From: Pseudomonadota bacterium
Lineage (GTDB): Bacteria > Pseudomonadota > Gammaproteobacteria > Burkholderiales > Rhodocyclaceae
Reading direction: 5' to 3'
Length of the DNA: 64,000 bases
Assembly: GCA_018241695.1 (NCBI GenBank)
Contig: JAFEDH010000011.1
Coordinates: 103,101 to 167,100 of the forward strand
The notes below the pieces were generated by a model, which saw only the letters and a list, made by a program, of their open reading frames with translations, was not told where the DNA came from and did not search any database. How positions within the stretch are numbered: the first letter of the stretch is position 1; every line of letters begins with the position of its first letter. Of the stretch, positions 27,406 to 36,729 are shown piece after piece. The translations under genes were made by a program, and so were the position numbers.

Positions 27406-29607
27406 GTGCCGGCCACGCTCCCGTCCTCGGTCGTCCCCGCCGGCAAGGCTCCCCGCCGCCGCAGGCATGCCCTGCCTGATCTTGCCGCCGAACTGGATAA
27501 ATTCAGGACACAGGCGTCCTCCTATCTGCCCGTCGAAGACATCGAACGTATCGAGGCGGCGTATGCATTCGGTGAGTCCGCCCATCAGGGCCAGTGCCGC
27601 GTCAGCGGTGAACCCTATATTTCCCATCCGCTCGCCGTCGCCAGCACCCTGGCCCACTGGCATCTCGACGGCCAGGCTCTGGTGGCCGCCCTGCTGCACG
27701 ATGTCATGGAAGATACCGACATCACCAAGGCGGAAATCGCGACACGTTTCGGCAAGGCGGCGGCGGAGCTGGTGGATGGCGTCTCCAAGCTGGACCGGCT
27801 GGAAAACCAGAGCTACGAGGAAGCCCAGGCGGAAAACTTCCGCAAGATGATGCTGGCCATGGCGCGCGATGTCCGCGTCATCCTGATCAAGCTGGCCGAC
27901 CGGCGCCACAATATGCAGACCCTGGGCGTGATCCGGCCCGACAAGCAGCGCCGCATCGCCCGCGAGACGCTGGAAATCTACGCGCCCATCGCCAATCGTC
28001 TGGGCCTCAACACGCTCTACCGGGAACTGCAGGATCTCTCCTTCCGCCATCTCTATCCCATGCGCCACCGGGTGCTGGACAAGGCGGTCAAGACCGCACG
28101 GGGCCACCGGCGCGAACTGGTGGGCAGGGTGACCGACAGCGTACGCGAGCATCTGCCGCGCTGGAAAGTGGACGCCGAGGTGATGGGGCGGGAAAAGCAC
28201 CTCTATGGCATCTACCGCAAGATGCGCGACAAGCAGCTCACCTTCTCCCAGGTGCTGGATATCTATGGCCTGCGCATCATCGCCAGGGACGTGCCCACCT
28301 GCTACCTCGCCCTGGGCGCCATGCATGCCCTCTACAACCCCGTGCCGGGGAAGTTCAAGGATTACATCGCGATTCCCAAGGCGAATGGCTACCAGTCCCT
28401 GCACACCACCCTGATCAGCCCCGTCGGCACACCAGTGGAAATCCAGATCCGCACCCGCGAGATGCATCATGTGGCCGAATCCGGCGTCGCGTCCCACTGG
28501 CTCTACAAGGACGATCCGACCATCTCGGAACTGCAGCGCAAGACCACCATGTGGCTGCAATCCCTGCTCGAACTGCAATCCGACTCGGGGACTTCATCGG
28601 AGTTTCTGGAGCACGTCAAGATCGACCTGTTTACCGGCGAGGTCTATGTGTTCACGCCCCACGGCAAGATCATCGCCCTGCCCAAAGGTTCGACCGCGGT
28701 CGATTTCGCCTATGCGGTGCACACCGACATCGGCAATCGCTGCGTGGCCTGCCGCATCAACCTCGAACTCATGCCCCTGCGCACCGAACTGCGCAATGGC
28801 GACCGGGTGGAGATCATCACCGCCCCCCACGCCAGCCCCAATCCGGCCTGGCTTTCCTATGTCAGGAGCGCCCGCGCCCGCGCCAGCATTCGCCACTTTC
28901 TCAAGACCCAGCAGGCTGAAACCGCCGCCAGCCTGGGCGAGCGCCTGCTGGCCCGCGCCCTGGAGGAAATCGGCCAGCCGCTGCCCCTGGTGGATGAGGC
29001 GGCCTGGGAAAAATTCCTGCGTGGCGCCGGCATCAAGGCCCGCAAGGAACTCTATACCGACATCGGCATCGGCAAGCGCCTGGCCGCCATCGTTGCCCGC
29101 CATCTGCTGGCCCGCGACGCGACCACCGCCGCGGCCCCCAGAAATGCAACATCGATCACCATCCGTGGCACCGAAGGCGTTGCCGTGCAGCTCGCTGCCT
29201 GCTGCTCGCCCATTCCCGGCGATCCCATTGTCGGCCTGATCCACAACGGACAGGGCCTGATCATCCATACCCACGACTGCCCACGTATCGCCCGGCTGAA
29301 CCACGATCGTGCGGAATGGGTGGATGTGGAATGGGAGGCCCGGCTGGATCGCCTGTTCGAGGTCACCCTGCGGGTGCTCGTGGCAAACAAGCGTGGTGTG
29401 CTGGCGCAACTCGCCGCGGCCATTGCCGAGGCCCAGTCCAACATCGTTGACGTTCACATCAGCGAAGACCCCGACGCCACCGCGGCGATCATGTTCGTCG
29501 TCGAAGTGAGCAACCGCGTCCATCTTGCCGCCGTCATGCGCGCACTGCGCCGCTGCCCGGAAGTGATCCGCATCGGGCGCCTCAAGGACAAGAAACTTTC
29601 ACGCTAG
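27406..29607 (+). CDS. spoT: SpoT/Rel bifunctional (p)ppGpp synthetase/hydrolase
   Basis: Makes and degrades the stringent-response alarmone. The 733-residue protein has an HD hydrolase domain with intact HDVMEDT, a synthetase domain with YGLRIIARDV and KFKDYIAIPKANGYQSLHT (the KFKD loop matches the RFKD type of bifunctional enzymes rather than the EFDD of RelA), a TGS domain (DLFTGEVYVFTPHGKI) and a C-terminal ACT domain. The frame is open far upstream through rpoZ; the GTG at 27406 with GGAG 7 nt before it gives the normal length. Confidence 0.95.
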   Translation: MPATLPSSVVPAGKAPRRRRHALPDLAAELDKFRTQASSYLPVEDIERIEAAYAFGESAHQGQCRVSGEPYISHPLAVASTLAHWHLDGQALVAALLHDVMEDTDITKAEIATRFGKAAAELVDGVSKLDRLENQSYEEAQAENFRKMMLAMARDVRVILIKLADRRHNMQTLGVIRPDKQRRIARETLEIYAPIANRLGLNTLYRELQDLSFRHLYPMRHRVLDKAVKTARGHRRELVGRVTDSVREHLPRWKVDAEVMGREKHLYGIYRKMRDKQLTFSQVLDIYGLRIIARDVPTCYLALGAMHALYNPVPGKFKDYIAIPKANGYQSLHTTLISPVGTPVEIQIRTREMHHVAESGVASHWLYKDDPTISELQRKTTMWLQSLLELQSDSGTSSEFLEHVKIDLFTGEVYVFTPHGKIIALPKGSTAVDFAYAVHTDIGNRCVACRINLELMPLRTELRNGDRVEIITAPHASPNPAWLSYVRSARARASIRHFLKTQQAETAASLGERLLARALEEIGQPLPLVDEAAWEKFLRGAGIKARKELYTDIGIGKRLAAIVARHLLARDATTAAAPRNATSITIRGTEGVAVQLAACCSPIPGDPIVGLIHNGQGLIIHTHDCPRIARLNHDRAEWVDVEWEARLDRLFEVTLRVLVANKRGVLAQLAAAIAEAQSNIVDVHISEDPDATAAIMFVVEVSNRVHLAAVMRALRRCPEVIRIGRLKDKKLSR

Positions 29608-29621
29608 ACAGGAGCCGCATC

Positions 29622-29810
29622 ATGGCATTGTACGAATCCGAACACACACAATTCATCCGCGAATGGATGGCCCGGCACCCGGAAGAACTTCAGGAACAGA
29701 AGGAAGGCCGTGCCCTGTGGTGGGACAAGGCGCCATGCGATCTCGAAACCCGGCGTCGCGAAGCCGAATCCGGCGTGCCCACCAAGGCTTATTACTACGA
29801 CGCCAACTGA
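29622..29810 (+). CDS. DUF3460 family protein
   Basis: A 62-residue protein of unknown function, found mostly in betaproteobacteria. The opening YESEHTQFIREW, the central WWDK and the ending AYYYDAN match the family pattern as I know it. AGGAG lies before the ATG. It follows spoT by 14 bp and is probably its last cotranscribed gene. Confidence 0.85.
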   Translation: MALYESEHTQFIREWMARHPEELQEQKEGRALWWDKAPCDLETRRREAESGVPTKAYYYDAN

Positions 29811-29846
29811 GCATTCCGCAACCCTGCCACGGTGGAGAAAAGCGCA

Positions 29847-30713
29847 ATGGGTGACCCATCCCTGTCCGGCAAAACCATCGTCATCAGCGGTCCCACGGCT
29901 GGCATCGGCCGTGCCACGGCCCTTGCCCTCGGCGCCCGGGGTGCGCATCTGCTGCTGCTTTGCCGCTCGGCGGAAAAAGGCGATGCCCTGGCCGGGGAGA
30001 TTCGGGCACGGGGCGGCAGCGCCCGCACGGTCGTGATGGACATGGGGCGCCTCGCATCCGTCGCACACGCGGCGGAAGAAGTCATGCGCCAGACGCCGCA
30101 CATCGACGTGCTGATCAACAATGCCGGCACCATCAACACCCGGCGCCGCGAAACCCACGATGGATTCGAGGAAATGTTCGGCGTCAACACCCTGGCGCCG
30201 ATCCTGCTCACCCGTCGCCTTCTGCCCGTGTTGCGGACGACCCCCGGATCACGCATCGTGCACGTCGCATCCGCGGCCCATACCTTCGTCGGCGCCTTCG
30301 ATTTCGATGACTACAACTGGCAGCGACGCCGCTTCCGCACCTTCGCCGCCTATGGGCAGAGCAAGCTGGGCAATCTGCTGTTCAACCATCGCCTCGCCCG
30401 GGAACTGGAAGGCAGTGGTGTAACCAGCAACACGCTGCACCCGGGCGCGGTCTCCACCTCGCTGGGTACCAACAACGGCACCATGGGGCGCTTCATGCAG
30501 CGGGTGCTCAAACCGTTTTTCCTCACCCCGGAACAGGGTGCGGCCACCTCCATCTACCTCGCGGCCAGTCCGGAAGCCGCCCGCCATCATGGCGAATACC
30601 TGGTGGCGTGCAAGGTAGCCCGCCCCAAGGGGAATGCCCTCGACACCGCTGCGGCGGACAGGCTCTGGCAACTGGCCGGGACATTGCTGGCCACGCACGG
30701 CTGCCCGGTGTAG
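29847..30713 (+). CDS. Short-chain dehydrogenase/reductase (retinol-dehydrogenase-like)
   Basis: NAD(P)-dependent oxidoreductase of unknown substrate. The 288-residue product has the cofactor motif GPTAGIG (Gly15, Gly19, Gly21), LINNAG, catalytic Tyr/Lys in YGQSKLGN, and the NTLHPG segment typical of the RDH/WWOX-like SDR subgroup. The ATG at 29847 has GGTGGAG upstream; a GTG 15 bp earlier lies inside that signal. Its role could be in lipid or steroid metabolism, but nothing specific shows this. Confidence 0.9.
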   Translation: MGDPSLSGKTIVISGPTAGIGRATALALGARGAHLLLLCRSAEKGDALAGEIRARGGSARTVVMDMGRLASVAHAAEEVMRQTPHIDVLINNAGTINTRRRETHDGFEEMFGVNTLAPILLTRRLLPVLRTTPGSRIVHVASAAHTFVGAFDFDDYNWQRRRFRTFAAYGQSKLGNLLFNHRLARELEGSGVTSNTLHPGAVSTSLGTNNGTMGRFMQRVLKPFFLTPEQGAATSIYLAASPEAARHHGEYLVACKVARPKGNALDTAAADRLWQLAGTLLATHGCPV

Positions 30714-30767
30714 CGCCCGTAATAAATCACGGCAACCCACCCCCGATCATCGGCCGGGGCAGATTTC

Positions 30768-31655
30768 CTAGCGTTTTTTTGCCCGCGGATGAGCGGCGTC
30801 GTACACCTTTGCCAGATGCTGGAAATCCAGATGTGTGTAGATCTGCGTCGTGCGGATCGAAGCATGGCCCAGCAGTTCCTGAACCGCACGCAGATCGCCG
30901 GAGGATTGCAGCACATGGCTGGCGAACGAATGGCGCAGCATGTGCGGATGAACATGCACCTCCAGCCCCTGCTGGCGTGCCCAGCGGGAAAGCCGCTGGC
31001 CGATTACGCTGACCGCGATACGGCGGCCACGCGCACCGACGAAGAGAGCCACTTCTTCAGGCGCCGCGATGGCGCTTCGCACCGCGAGCCAGGCCGACAG
31101 CGCTGCACAGGCCTGGCGTCCCACCGGAACGGTCCGGGTCTTGTCGCGCTTGCCGGTGACGGTGACCTCGGCCTCGTCCAGATCGACTCCGCACCGCACA
31201 TCCAGCGCCGCCAGTTCCGCCAGGCGCAGGCCGGACGAGTAGAACAGCTCGAACATGGCGCGATCGCGCAATTCGAGCGGTTCACAGGCTGGTCCGTCGA
31301 GCAGCGCCTGGGTCTGGTCAACGGCCAGCGCCTTGGGCAGTCTGTGCGGCGCCCGCGGCGCGCGCACCCCCTCGACCGGATTCACCGCCACCTCGCCGTG
31401 ATGCCCCAGCCAACGATAAAAGGCGCGCCAGGCGGAAAGGATGCGGGCCAGGCTGCGGGGCGAATAGTCGCGCCCATGCAGCCGCATGGCATGGTGCCGG
31501 ATCCGGGCCTGGGTGGCCGCGGCCAGCGGCTCCCCCGCAGCCAGTTCGACCAGCAGGGCAAGGTCGTGGCCATAGGCGGCAAGCGTATGGGGACTGGCCC
31601 GGCGCTGATGCGCCAGTTCGTCGAGAAATTGCCGGATATGAACTCCGGCCTCCAT
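30768..31655 (-). CDS. xerC: Tyrosine recombinase XerC
   Basis: Site-specific recombinase that resolves chromosome dimers at dif with XerD. The 295-residue product has the SAM-like N-terminal domain (FLDELAHQRRASPHTLAAY) and catalytic residues: Arg in SSGLRLAEL, Lys in TGKRDKTR, HMLRHSFASH, GHASIRTTQIYTH with the Tyr nucleophile. It follows the DUF484 gene by 2 bp, in the common dapF-DUF484-xerC order. In related genomes hslV often follows xerC; here hslVU is 27 kb away. Confidence 0.96.
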   Translation of the reverse strand: MEAGVHIRQFLDELAHQRRASPHTLAAYGHDLALLVELAAGEPLAAATQARIRHHAMRLHGRDYSPRSLARILSAWRAFYRWLGHHGEVAVNPVEGVRAPRAPHRLPKALAVDQTQALLDGPACEPLELRDRAMFELFYSSGLRLAELAALDVRCGVDLDEAEVTVTGKRDKTRTVPVGRQACAALSAWLAVRSAIAAPEEVALFVGARGRRIAVSVIGQRLSRWARQQGLEVHVHPHMLRHSFASHVLQSSGDLRAVQELLGHASIRTTQIYTHLDFQHLAKVYDAAHPRAKKR

Positions 31656-31657
31656 CG

Positions 31658-32320
31658 TCAGCCGACCACGCGCAATAGGGCGGCACCGGCCTGATCGCCG
31701 ATGCGGGTCAGGAACAGCACGCCCATGTCGGGATAAAAACGCGCTTCTTCCTCGCTGGCCACCACCAGCAGCCCGAAGCAGACACCGCCGCCCGGCTCGC
31801 GCAGGGGGATCTGGGCCATGGAGCGGATGCGGGCGGCGCTTTCACCGAACCAGGCCAGGCTTTCCTGCCCCGCGGCGAAACCGCAATAAGGCTGCTGCAG
31901 CCCGCCGGCGAAGGCCTTGATGGTATCGGGCACGGAAAGGAATTCGGCGGCATCGGCGAGCTGCCCATCCCCCACGCCCCAGATGCGTACCGCCATGTGG
32001 GGCACGGCGAAATCGCCCTGCAGGTGATAGTGCAGCACGCCCACCGCGGCAGCGAGATCGGAGGCGCCCTGCAGGGCCACGCCGAGGCGATGGACTTTCT
32101 CCGAAATCTGGTCGTTCTCGGTGCCATAGCGGATCAATTCGGTCAGCTTGCCCTCCAGCGTCCGCGCCTTGTCGCGGGCGAGCGCCAGCTGCCGCTCGGC
32201 CAGGGACACGGCGGAACCGCCGAAACGATCGGGCAGGCGGATCTGGTGCAGCAGTTCGCCGTGGCGATCAAAAAAATCGGCATGTGCCGCGAGGTAGCTG
32301 GCGACGTCGTCTTCGTTCAT
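31658..32320 (-). CDS. DUF484 (GAF-like) protein
   Basis: A 220-residue protein of unknown function, widespread in proteobacteria between dapF and xerC. The opening [15 protein letters not shown] and the [21 protein letters not shown] segment are family marks; the remainder fits a GAF-like fold. Its start overlaps the dapF stop by 4 bp (ATGA), and its stop is 2 bp before xerC, so translation is coupled through the cluster. Confidence 0.93.
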   Translation of the reverse strand: MNEDDVASYLAAHADFFDRHGELLHQIRLPDRFGGSAVSLAERQLALARDKARTLEGKLTELIRYGTENDQISEKVHRLGVALQGASDLAAAVGVLHYHLQGDFAVPHMAVRIWGVGDGQLADAAEFLSVPDTIKAFAGGLQQPYCGFAAGQESLAWFGESAARIRSMAQIPLREPGGGVCFGLLVVASEEEARFYPDMGVLFLTRIGDQAGAALLRVVG

Positions 32321-33162
32321 GAAAGATCCTCGGGAATTTCAATTTCGGCTTCGAACACGGTCACTGCGGGGCCGGTCATCCACACCGGCTCGCCCGGGCC
32401 GGCCCAGGCGATGGAAAGATGGCCACCCCGGGTGCCCACACGCACCGGTGAATCCAGCAAGCCGCGGCGAATGCCTGCCACCACCGCCGCACAGGCACCG
32501 GTGCCGCAGGCCAGCGTCTCACCGCTGCCACGCTCGAAGACCCGCAGGCGGATGGCGTGGCGATCCGTCACCTCCATGAAACCGGCATTCACCCGCCGGG
32601 GAAAGCGGGGATGGGATTCGATGACGGGGCCTTCGTCTGCTACCGGCGCGGCGTCGACCCCGTGCACCACCTGGACCGCATGCGGGTTGCCCATCGACAC
32701 CACGCTCACCGCCATCTCCCGGCCACCTGCCACGAGGGTATGCACGACGGCATCGGCATCGGCGATGAATGGAATCTGCGCCGGTTCGAAGCGGGGCACC
32801 CCCATGTTCACCGTGACCTGACCATCGTCTTCAAGGCGCGGGGCGATGATGCCGGATCTGGTTTCCACCCGGATCTCGCGTGCCCCGCTCAAGCCCTTGT
32901 CGGCGACAAAGCGGGCAAAGCAGCGGGCGCCATTGCCGCACTGCTCCACCTCACCACCATCGGCATTGAAAATGCGGTAGCGAAAATCCACGCCGGGCTG
33001 GACCGGCTTTTCCACGATCAGCAGCTGGTCGCAGCCAACGCCGAAATGACGATCCGCCAGAAAGCGGGCCTGGGCTGGCGTCGGCACAAAATTCTGGCGG
33101 ATCGCATCGAGCACGATGAAATCATTGCCCAGGCCGTGCATCTTGGTGAAGCGGATTTTCAT
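32317..33162 (-). CDS. dapF: Diaminopimelate epimerase
   Basis: Interconverts LL- and meso-diaminopimelate for lysine and peptidoglycan. The 281-residue product begins [18 protein letters not shown] and has both catalytic Cys motifs, CGNGARC and ACGTGAC. It overlaps the CoA-binding gene upstream and the DUF484 gene downstream by 4 bp each, consistent with a single translationally coupled unit. Confidence 0.97.
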   Translation of the reverse strand: MKIRFTKMHGLGNDFIVLDAIRQNFVPTPAQARFLADRHFGVGCDQLLIVEKPVQPGVDFRYRIFNADGGEVEQCGNGARCFARFVADKGLSGAREIRVETRSGIIAPRLEDDGQVTVNMGVPRFEPAQIPFIADADAVVHTLVAGGREMAVSVVSMGNPHAVQVVHGVDAAPVADEGPVIESHPRFPRRVNAGFMEVTDRHAIRLRVFERGSGETLACGTGACAAVVAGIRRGLLDSPVRVGTRGGHLSIAWAGPGEPVWMTGPAVTVFEAEIEIPEDLS

Positions 33163-33569
33163 GACAGCGTGCTTCTGTCGCGCAGGGTGCAGCGATCCAT
33201 GACGACGGTCATCCCTGCGGCACGGGCGCGCTGCGCTGCGGCAACATTGACGACACCATCCTGGAGCCAGAGGGCCTTCACGCCCAGGGCGATACAGTCA
33301 TCGACGATGGCGTCGACGGCGTCGGGCGTGCGGAACACGTCCACCAGATCGGGAATTTCGGGCAGGTCCGCCACACAGGCATAGGCTTTTTCGCCCAGTC
33401 CCTCGGCCAGGGCCGGGCGCACCGGGATGATGCGGTAACCGTAGCCTTGCAGGGCACGGGCCACGCCGTGGCTGGGTCGCGCCGGTTTTGGGGAAAAACC
33501 GACCACGGCGATGGTTTTCACCCGGCGCAGCAGGTCGGCGATTTCGGTGCGGGAAGGATTCTCGAACAT
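33159..33569 (-). CDS. CoA-binding domain protein (YccU-like)
   Basis: A 136-residue Rossmann-like protein with [21 protein letters not shown] and the conserved segment V-D-V-F-R near residue 80, typical of stand-alone CoA-binding proteins of unknown role. The ATG used gives the family length; the frame is open 48 bp further upstream from a GTG without support. It overlaps dapF by 4 bp. It sits between the second acyltransferase gene and dapF, where many betaproteobacteria have these two adjacent. Confidence 0.88.
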   Translation of the reverse strand: MFENPSRTEIADLLRRVKTIAVVGFSPKPARPSHGVARALQGYGYRIIPVRPALAEGLGEKAYACVADLPEIPDLVDVFRTPDAVDAIVDDCIALGVKALWLQDGVVNVAAAQRARAAGMTVVMDRCTLRDRSTLS

Positions 33570-33618
33570 GACGACGATGGTACTCCGTGGCTCTGCGGGA
33601 GAGCCTTCAATAGGCACA

Positions 33619-34485
33619 TCAATAAACCTCTTTTTCCCCGGGTGGGCGGGTCTTGAAACGCTTGTGGGACCAGAAATACTCGGCCGGATCGCCGGCGTTG
33701 ATGGCCTCTTCGATCGCGGAATTCATGCGCAGGGCATCGAGTGCCGGATCGGCACCGGGAAAGTCGGGCCAGGACGGCCCGATGCGGACAACATAACCCG
33801 CGGCTTCGCGCCGGGTTGTCACCATCAGCACCGTGGCCGAGCCCAGCCTGGCGAGCCGTGAGAGGGCGGTGATGGTGGCTGCGGGCACGCCGAAGAAAGG
33901 GGCAAACACCGCATCGCGGGGGCCATAGTCCATGTCGGGCAGATAGTAGAAAGGCCGCCCCGCCCGGAGGTGCGCCAGTACGGGCCGCAATCCGTCCTGA
34001 CGGGAAACCAGGGTCTGCCGACCAAAGCGCTGACGGCCCCGCAGCAGCATGGCATCGAATGCGGGGCTTTTCACCCGGGCGTACATGGTGACCATATCGC
34101 GCTCCAGACACAGCCGTGTCCAGCCCACATCCAGGCCAACGAAATGGGGCGCCAGCAGGATCACCGGCTGTCCCGCCAGCGCATCCAGATATTCCTGTCC
34201 CTCGATGCGGATCAGGCGCCGCAGCCGATCCGGTGCAGCCCACCAGAGTAGTGCCCGCTCTAGGGCGGATTCGGCAAAGGCGGCAAAATGCCGGCGGGCG
34301 ATGGCATCCCGCCAGGCCGGGGTCGAGCGAGGAAAGCACAACTCCAGATTGATCCGGGTCACGCGCCGACGCCCGCCATTCACCCACCACAGCAGGCGAC
34401 CCAGCACCCGGCCCGTGACGGCAATGGCCGGCAGCGGGAGCCAGTGCAGCAGCCACATGAGGAACAAGCCAAGGCGTCCGGCCAT
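33619..34485 (-). CDS. LpxL/HtrB-family lipid A acyltransferase (second copy)
   Basis: Inner-membrane acyltransferase adding a secondary acyl chain to lipid A. The 288-residue product has an N-terminal membrane anchor (LGLFLMWLLHWLPLPAIAV), the catalytic HX4D motif in APHFVGLD, and PDMDYGPRDAVF. Its ATG overlaps the upstream acyltransferase TGA by one base, which fixes the start. Acyl-chain specificity cannot be read from the sequence. Confidence 0.93.
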   Translation of the reverse strand: MAGRLGLFLMWLLHWLPLPAIAVTGRVLGRLLWWVNGGRRRVTRINLELCFPRSTPAWRDAIARRHFAAFAESALERALLWWAAPDRLRRLIRIEGQEYLDALAGQPVILLAPHFVGLDVGWTRLCLERDMVTMYARVKSPAFDAMLLRGRQRFGRQTLVSRQDGLRPVLAHLRAGRPFYYLPDMDYGPRDAVFAPFFGVPAATITALSRLARLGSATVLMVTTRREAAGYVVRIGPSWPDFPGADPALDALRMNSAIEEAINAGDPAEYFWSHKRFKTRPPGEKEVY

Positions 34486-35333
34486 CAGGATGCCTCTCCG
34501 GGAGGCAGCGGCGCACCGGCGGGATGCTTGTAGCGGTTGTACCCCCACAGGTATTGCCGGGGACAGCGGCGAATCACGCCTTCCAGGGCCCGGTTGAGCT
34601 GGGCGGCCCTGTCTTCCAGCGAACCCGTCAGAGGCTCGGGCAGGGGGAACAGTTGCAGGTGATAACCCGCACCGGCGGACAGGCGCTCGGCATAGGCCAG
34701 AAGCGGCGTGGCGCCGGTATCGGCAAGACGCGCGGCAAGGGTCATGGTGTAGGCCGGACGATCGAAGAAGGGCACCCAGACCCCTTCGCCCTGGCCGGGC
34801 ACCTGATCGGGCAGCATGCCCACCGCCTCGCCCGCGCGCAGTGCGCGGATCAGGCTGCGCACGCCGGAGAGATCAGCCGGCGCGAGTTTCAGGTTGGCGC
34901 CGCGTCCGCGCTCGATCAGGGGCGCCAGGGCGGCGCGCTTGGGCCGGCGGTAGAGGACGGTCATGGGCCGGTGCGCGGCATAGTACTGTGCGGTGATCTC
35001 GAAGCAGCCCAGGTGCGGGGTCAGAAAGAGGATGCCACGCCCGGCCGACCATGCCGCCTCGACCAGATCCCAGCCGCTGACCCGCACCACCCGGCGCACG
35101 ATTTCCTGCTGGGGCCGCAACCACAGCTTGGGCAACTCGAACAGCGTGCGCCCCGCGGCGGCCACCGCGGCCCGTGCCACCGCCGGATCAGTGATGCCGG
35201 CCTGGGTCAGGTTGGCCTTGAAATGGCGCCGGTAACTGCCCGACAGCCCATAGGCCAGCCAGCCGGCGCCCGCACCGAGCACATGGAGCAGGCACAGGGG
35301 CAACATGCTGAGGAAGCGACACAGAAAAATCAT
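34485..35333 (-). CDS. LpxL/HtrB-family lipid A acyltransferase (first copy)
   Basis: The 282-residue product is a second lipid A acyltransferase homologue, with an N-terminal hydrophobic anchor (LSMLPLCLLHVLGAGAGWLAYGL), HX4E in TPHLGCFE in place of HX4D, and LPDQVPGQGEGVWVPFFD. Both acidic variants occur in the family. It is the first gene of the acyltransferase-dapF-xerC operon, with a TTGTCC-N18-CATAAT promoter upstream that overlaps the metK promoter. Confidence 0.93.
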   Translation of the reverse strand: MIFLCRFLSMLPLCLLHVLGAGAGWLAYGLSGSYRRHFKANLTQAGITDPAVARAAVAAAGRTLFELPKLWLRPQQEIVRRVVRVSGWDLVEAAWSAGRGILFLTPHLGCFEITAQYYAAHRPMTVLYRRPKRAALAPLIERGRGANLKLAPADLSGVRSLIRALRAGEAVGMLPDQVPGQGEGVWVPFFDRPAYTMTLAARLADTGATPLLAYAERLSAGAGYHLQLFPLPEPLTGSLEDRAAQLNRALEGVIRRCPRQYLWGYNRYKHPAGAPLPPGEAS

Positions 35334-35357
35334 GGGAAGGCTCGCCCGGAATCGGGT

Positions 35358-35386
35358 TTGACCCCGGCCGGCATGAAAACTAGAAT
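35358..35386 (+). promoter_or_regulatory. metK promoter (TTGACC-N17-TAGAAT)
   Basis: -35 TTGACC at 35358-35363 and -10 TAGAAT at 35381-35386 with 17-bp spacing is among the best sigma-70 matches in the window. Transcription would start around 35393 and leave a leader of about 148 nt before metK. Confidence 0.7.
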
Positions 35387-35414
35387 TATGACTTCCGCCG
35401 AGTTAATTGGACAA
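35385..35414 (-). promoter_or_regulatory. Acyltransferase-operon promoter (TTGTCC-N18-CATAAT)
   Basis: On the minus strand TTGTCC (35414-35409) and CATAAT (35390-35385) are 18 bp apart. Its -10 shares two bases with the metK -10 on the other strand, so polymerase could occupy only one at a time. The predicted leader is about 45 nt. Confidence 0.5.
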
Positions 35415-35421
35415 CTTGCGA

Positions 35422-35443
35422 GGCGGAGACGCCCGGCTCCGCC
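35422..35443 (+). other. Hairpin in metK leader
   Basis: GGCGGAG and CTCCGCC form a 7-bp GC stem with an 8-nt loop inside the predicted metK leader. It has no T run. It could be part of a cis-regulatory structure, but I did not recognise a known SAM-binding class. Confidence 0.4.
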
Positions 35444-35540
35444 GGTGCCGAAAACAAATTTCGCTAAAGCGTCGACTGCTTTCCACCCCGGAGCCGGTCG
35501 ATCCGACCTCTCACATGCGGGGTAGCAAAGGAGCAGTCCC

Positions 35541-36704
35541 ATGTCCCAGTATTTCTTCACCTCGGAATCCGTTTCAGAAGGCCATCCCGACAAGGTGGCG
35601 GACCAGATCTCGGACGCCATCCTCGACGCCATCCTGGCCCAGGACAGCCATTCCCGCGTCGCGGCGGAAACCCTCACTAATACCGGACTGGTGGTTCTTG
35701 CCGGCGAGATCACCACCCGTGCCAACGTGGACTACATCCAGGTGGCCCGCGACACGATCCGCGAAATCGGCTACGACAACACCGAGTACGGCATCGACTA
35801 CAAGGGCTGCGCGGTGCTGGTGGCTTATGACAAGCAAAGTCCCGACATCGCCCAGGGCGTGAACAAGGCCTACGATGACAATCTGGACCAGGGGGCCGGC
35901 GACCAGGGCCTGATGTTCGGCTACGCCTGTGATGAAACGCCGGTGCTGATGCCCCTGCCCATCTATCTCTCGCACCGCCTGGTGGAGCGACAATCGCAAC
36001 TGCGCAAGAACGGCAGACTGCCCTGGCTGCGCCCCGACGCGAAATCCCAGGTCACGGTGCGCTATGAGAACGGCAAGGCTGCAGCCATCGACACCGTGGT
36101 GCTGTCCACCCAGCATGCACCCGAAATGGAACTGCCCGAAATCCGTGAGGCGGTGATCGAGGAAATCATCAAGCCGGTCCTGCCCAAGGAACTGATCCGG
36201 GGCGAAATCCAGTATCTGGTCAATCCTACCGGCCGCTTCGTCGTCGGCGGCCCCCAGGGGGATTGCGGCCTCACCGGACGCAAGATCATCGTGGACACCT
36301 ATGGCGGCGCCGCACCCCACGGTGGCGGTGCTTTCTCCGGCAAGGATCCCTCCAAAGTGGACCGTTCCGCCGCCTATGCCGGCCGCTATGTGGCGAAGAA
36401 TATCGTCGCCGCCGGCCTGGCAAGCAAGTGCCTGGTGCAGATTTCCTACGCCATCGGCGTCGCCCAGCCCACCAGTGTCTGGGTCACCACCCAGGGTACG
36501 GGCAGGATTCCCGACGAGAAAATCGCCGAACTGGTGAAAAGACATTTCGACCTGCGGCCGAAGGGGATCGTGAACATGCTCAACCTGCTCCGGCCGATCT
36601 ACCGCAAAACCGCAGCCTATGGCCATTTTGGCCGCGAGGATGCCGACTTCACCTGGGAAGCACTCGACAAGGCTGCCGCGTTGCGCGCCGACGCCGGCCT
36701 CTGA
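35541..36704 (+). CDS. metK: S-adenosylmethionine synthetase
   Basis: Makes SAM from methionine and ATP. The 387-residue product has [28 protein letters not shown] and [19 protein letters not shown], all diagnostic, and normal length. AAGGAG precedes the ATG by 8 nt. A good promoter and a long leader lie upstream. Together with ahcY and metF about 5-8 kb downstream it covers much of the activated methyl cycle. Confidence 0.98.
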   Translation: MSQYFFTSESVSEGHPDKVADQISDAILDAILAQDSHSRVAAETLTNTGLVVLAGEITTRANVDYIQVARDTIREIGYDNTEYGIDYKGCAVLVAYDKQSPDIAQGVNKAYDDNLDQGAGDQGLMFGYACDETPVLMPLPIYLSHRLVERQSQLRKNGRLPWLRPDAKSQVTVRYENGKAAAIDTVVLSTQHAPEMELPEIREAVIEEIIKPVLPKELIRGEIQYLVNPTGRFVVGGPQGDCGLTGRKIIVDTYGGAAPHGGGAFSGKDPSKVDRSAAYAGRYVAKNIVAAGLASKCLVQISYAIGVAQPTSVWVTTQGTGRIPDEKIAELVKRHFDLRPKGIVNMLNLLRPIYRKTAAYGHFGREDADFTWEALDKAAALRADAGL

Positions 36705-36729
36705 GACCGATCCGGGTATCCTGCCCCCC

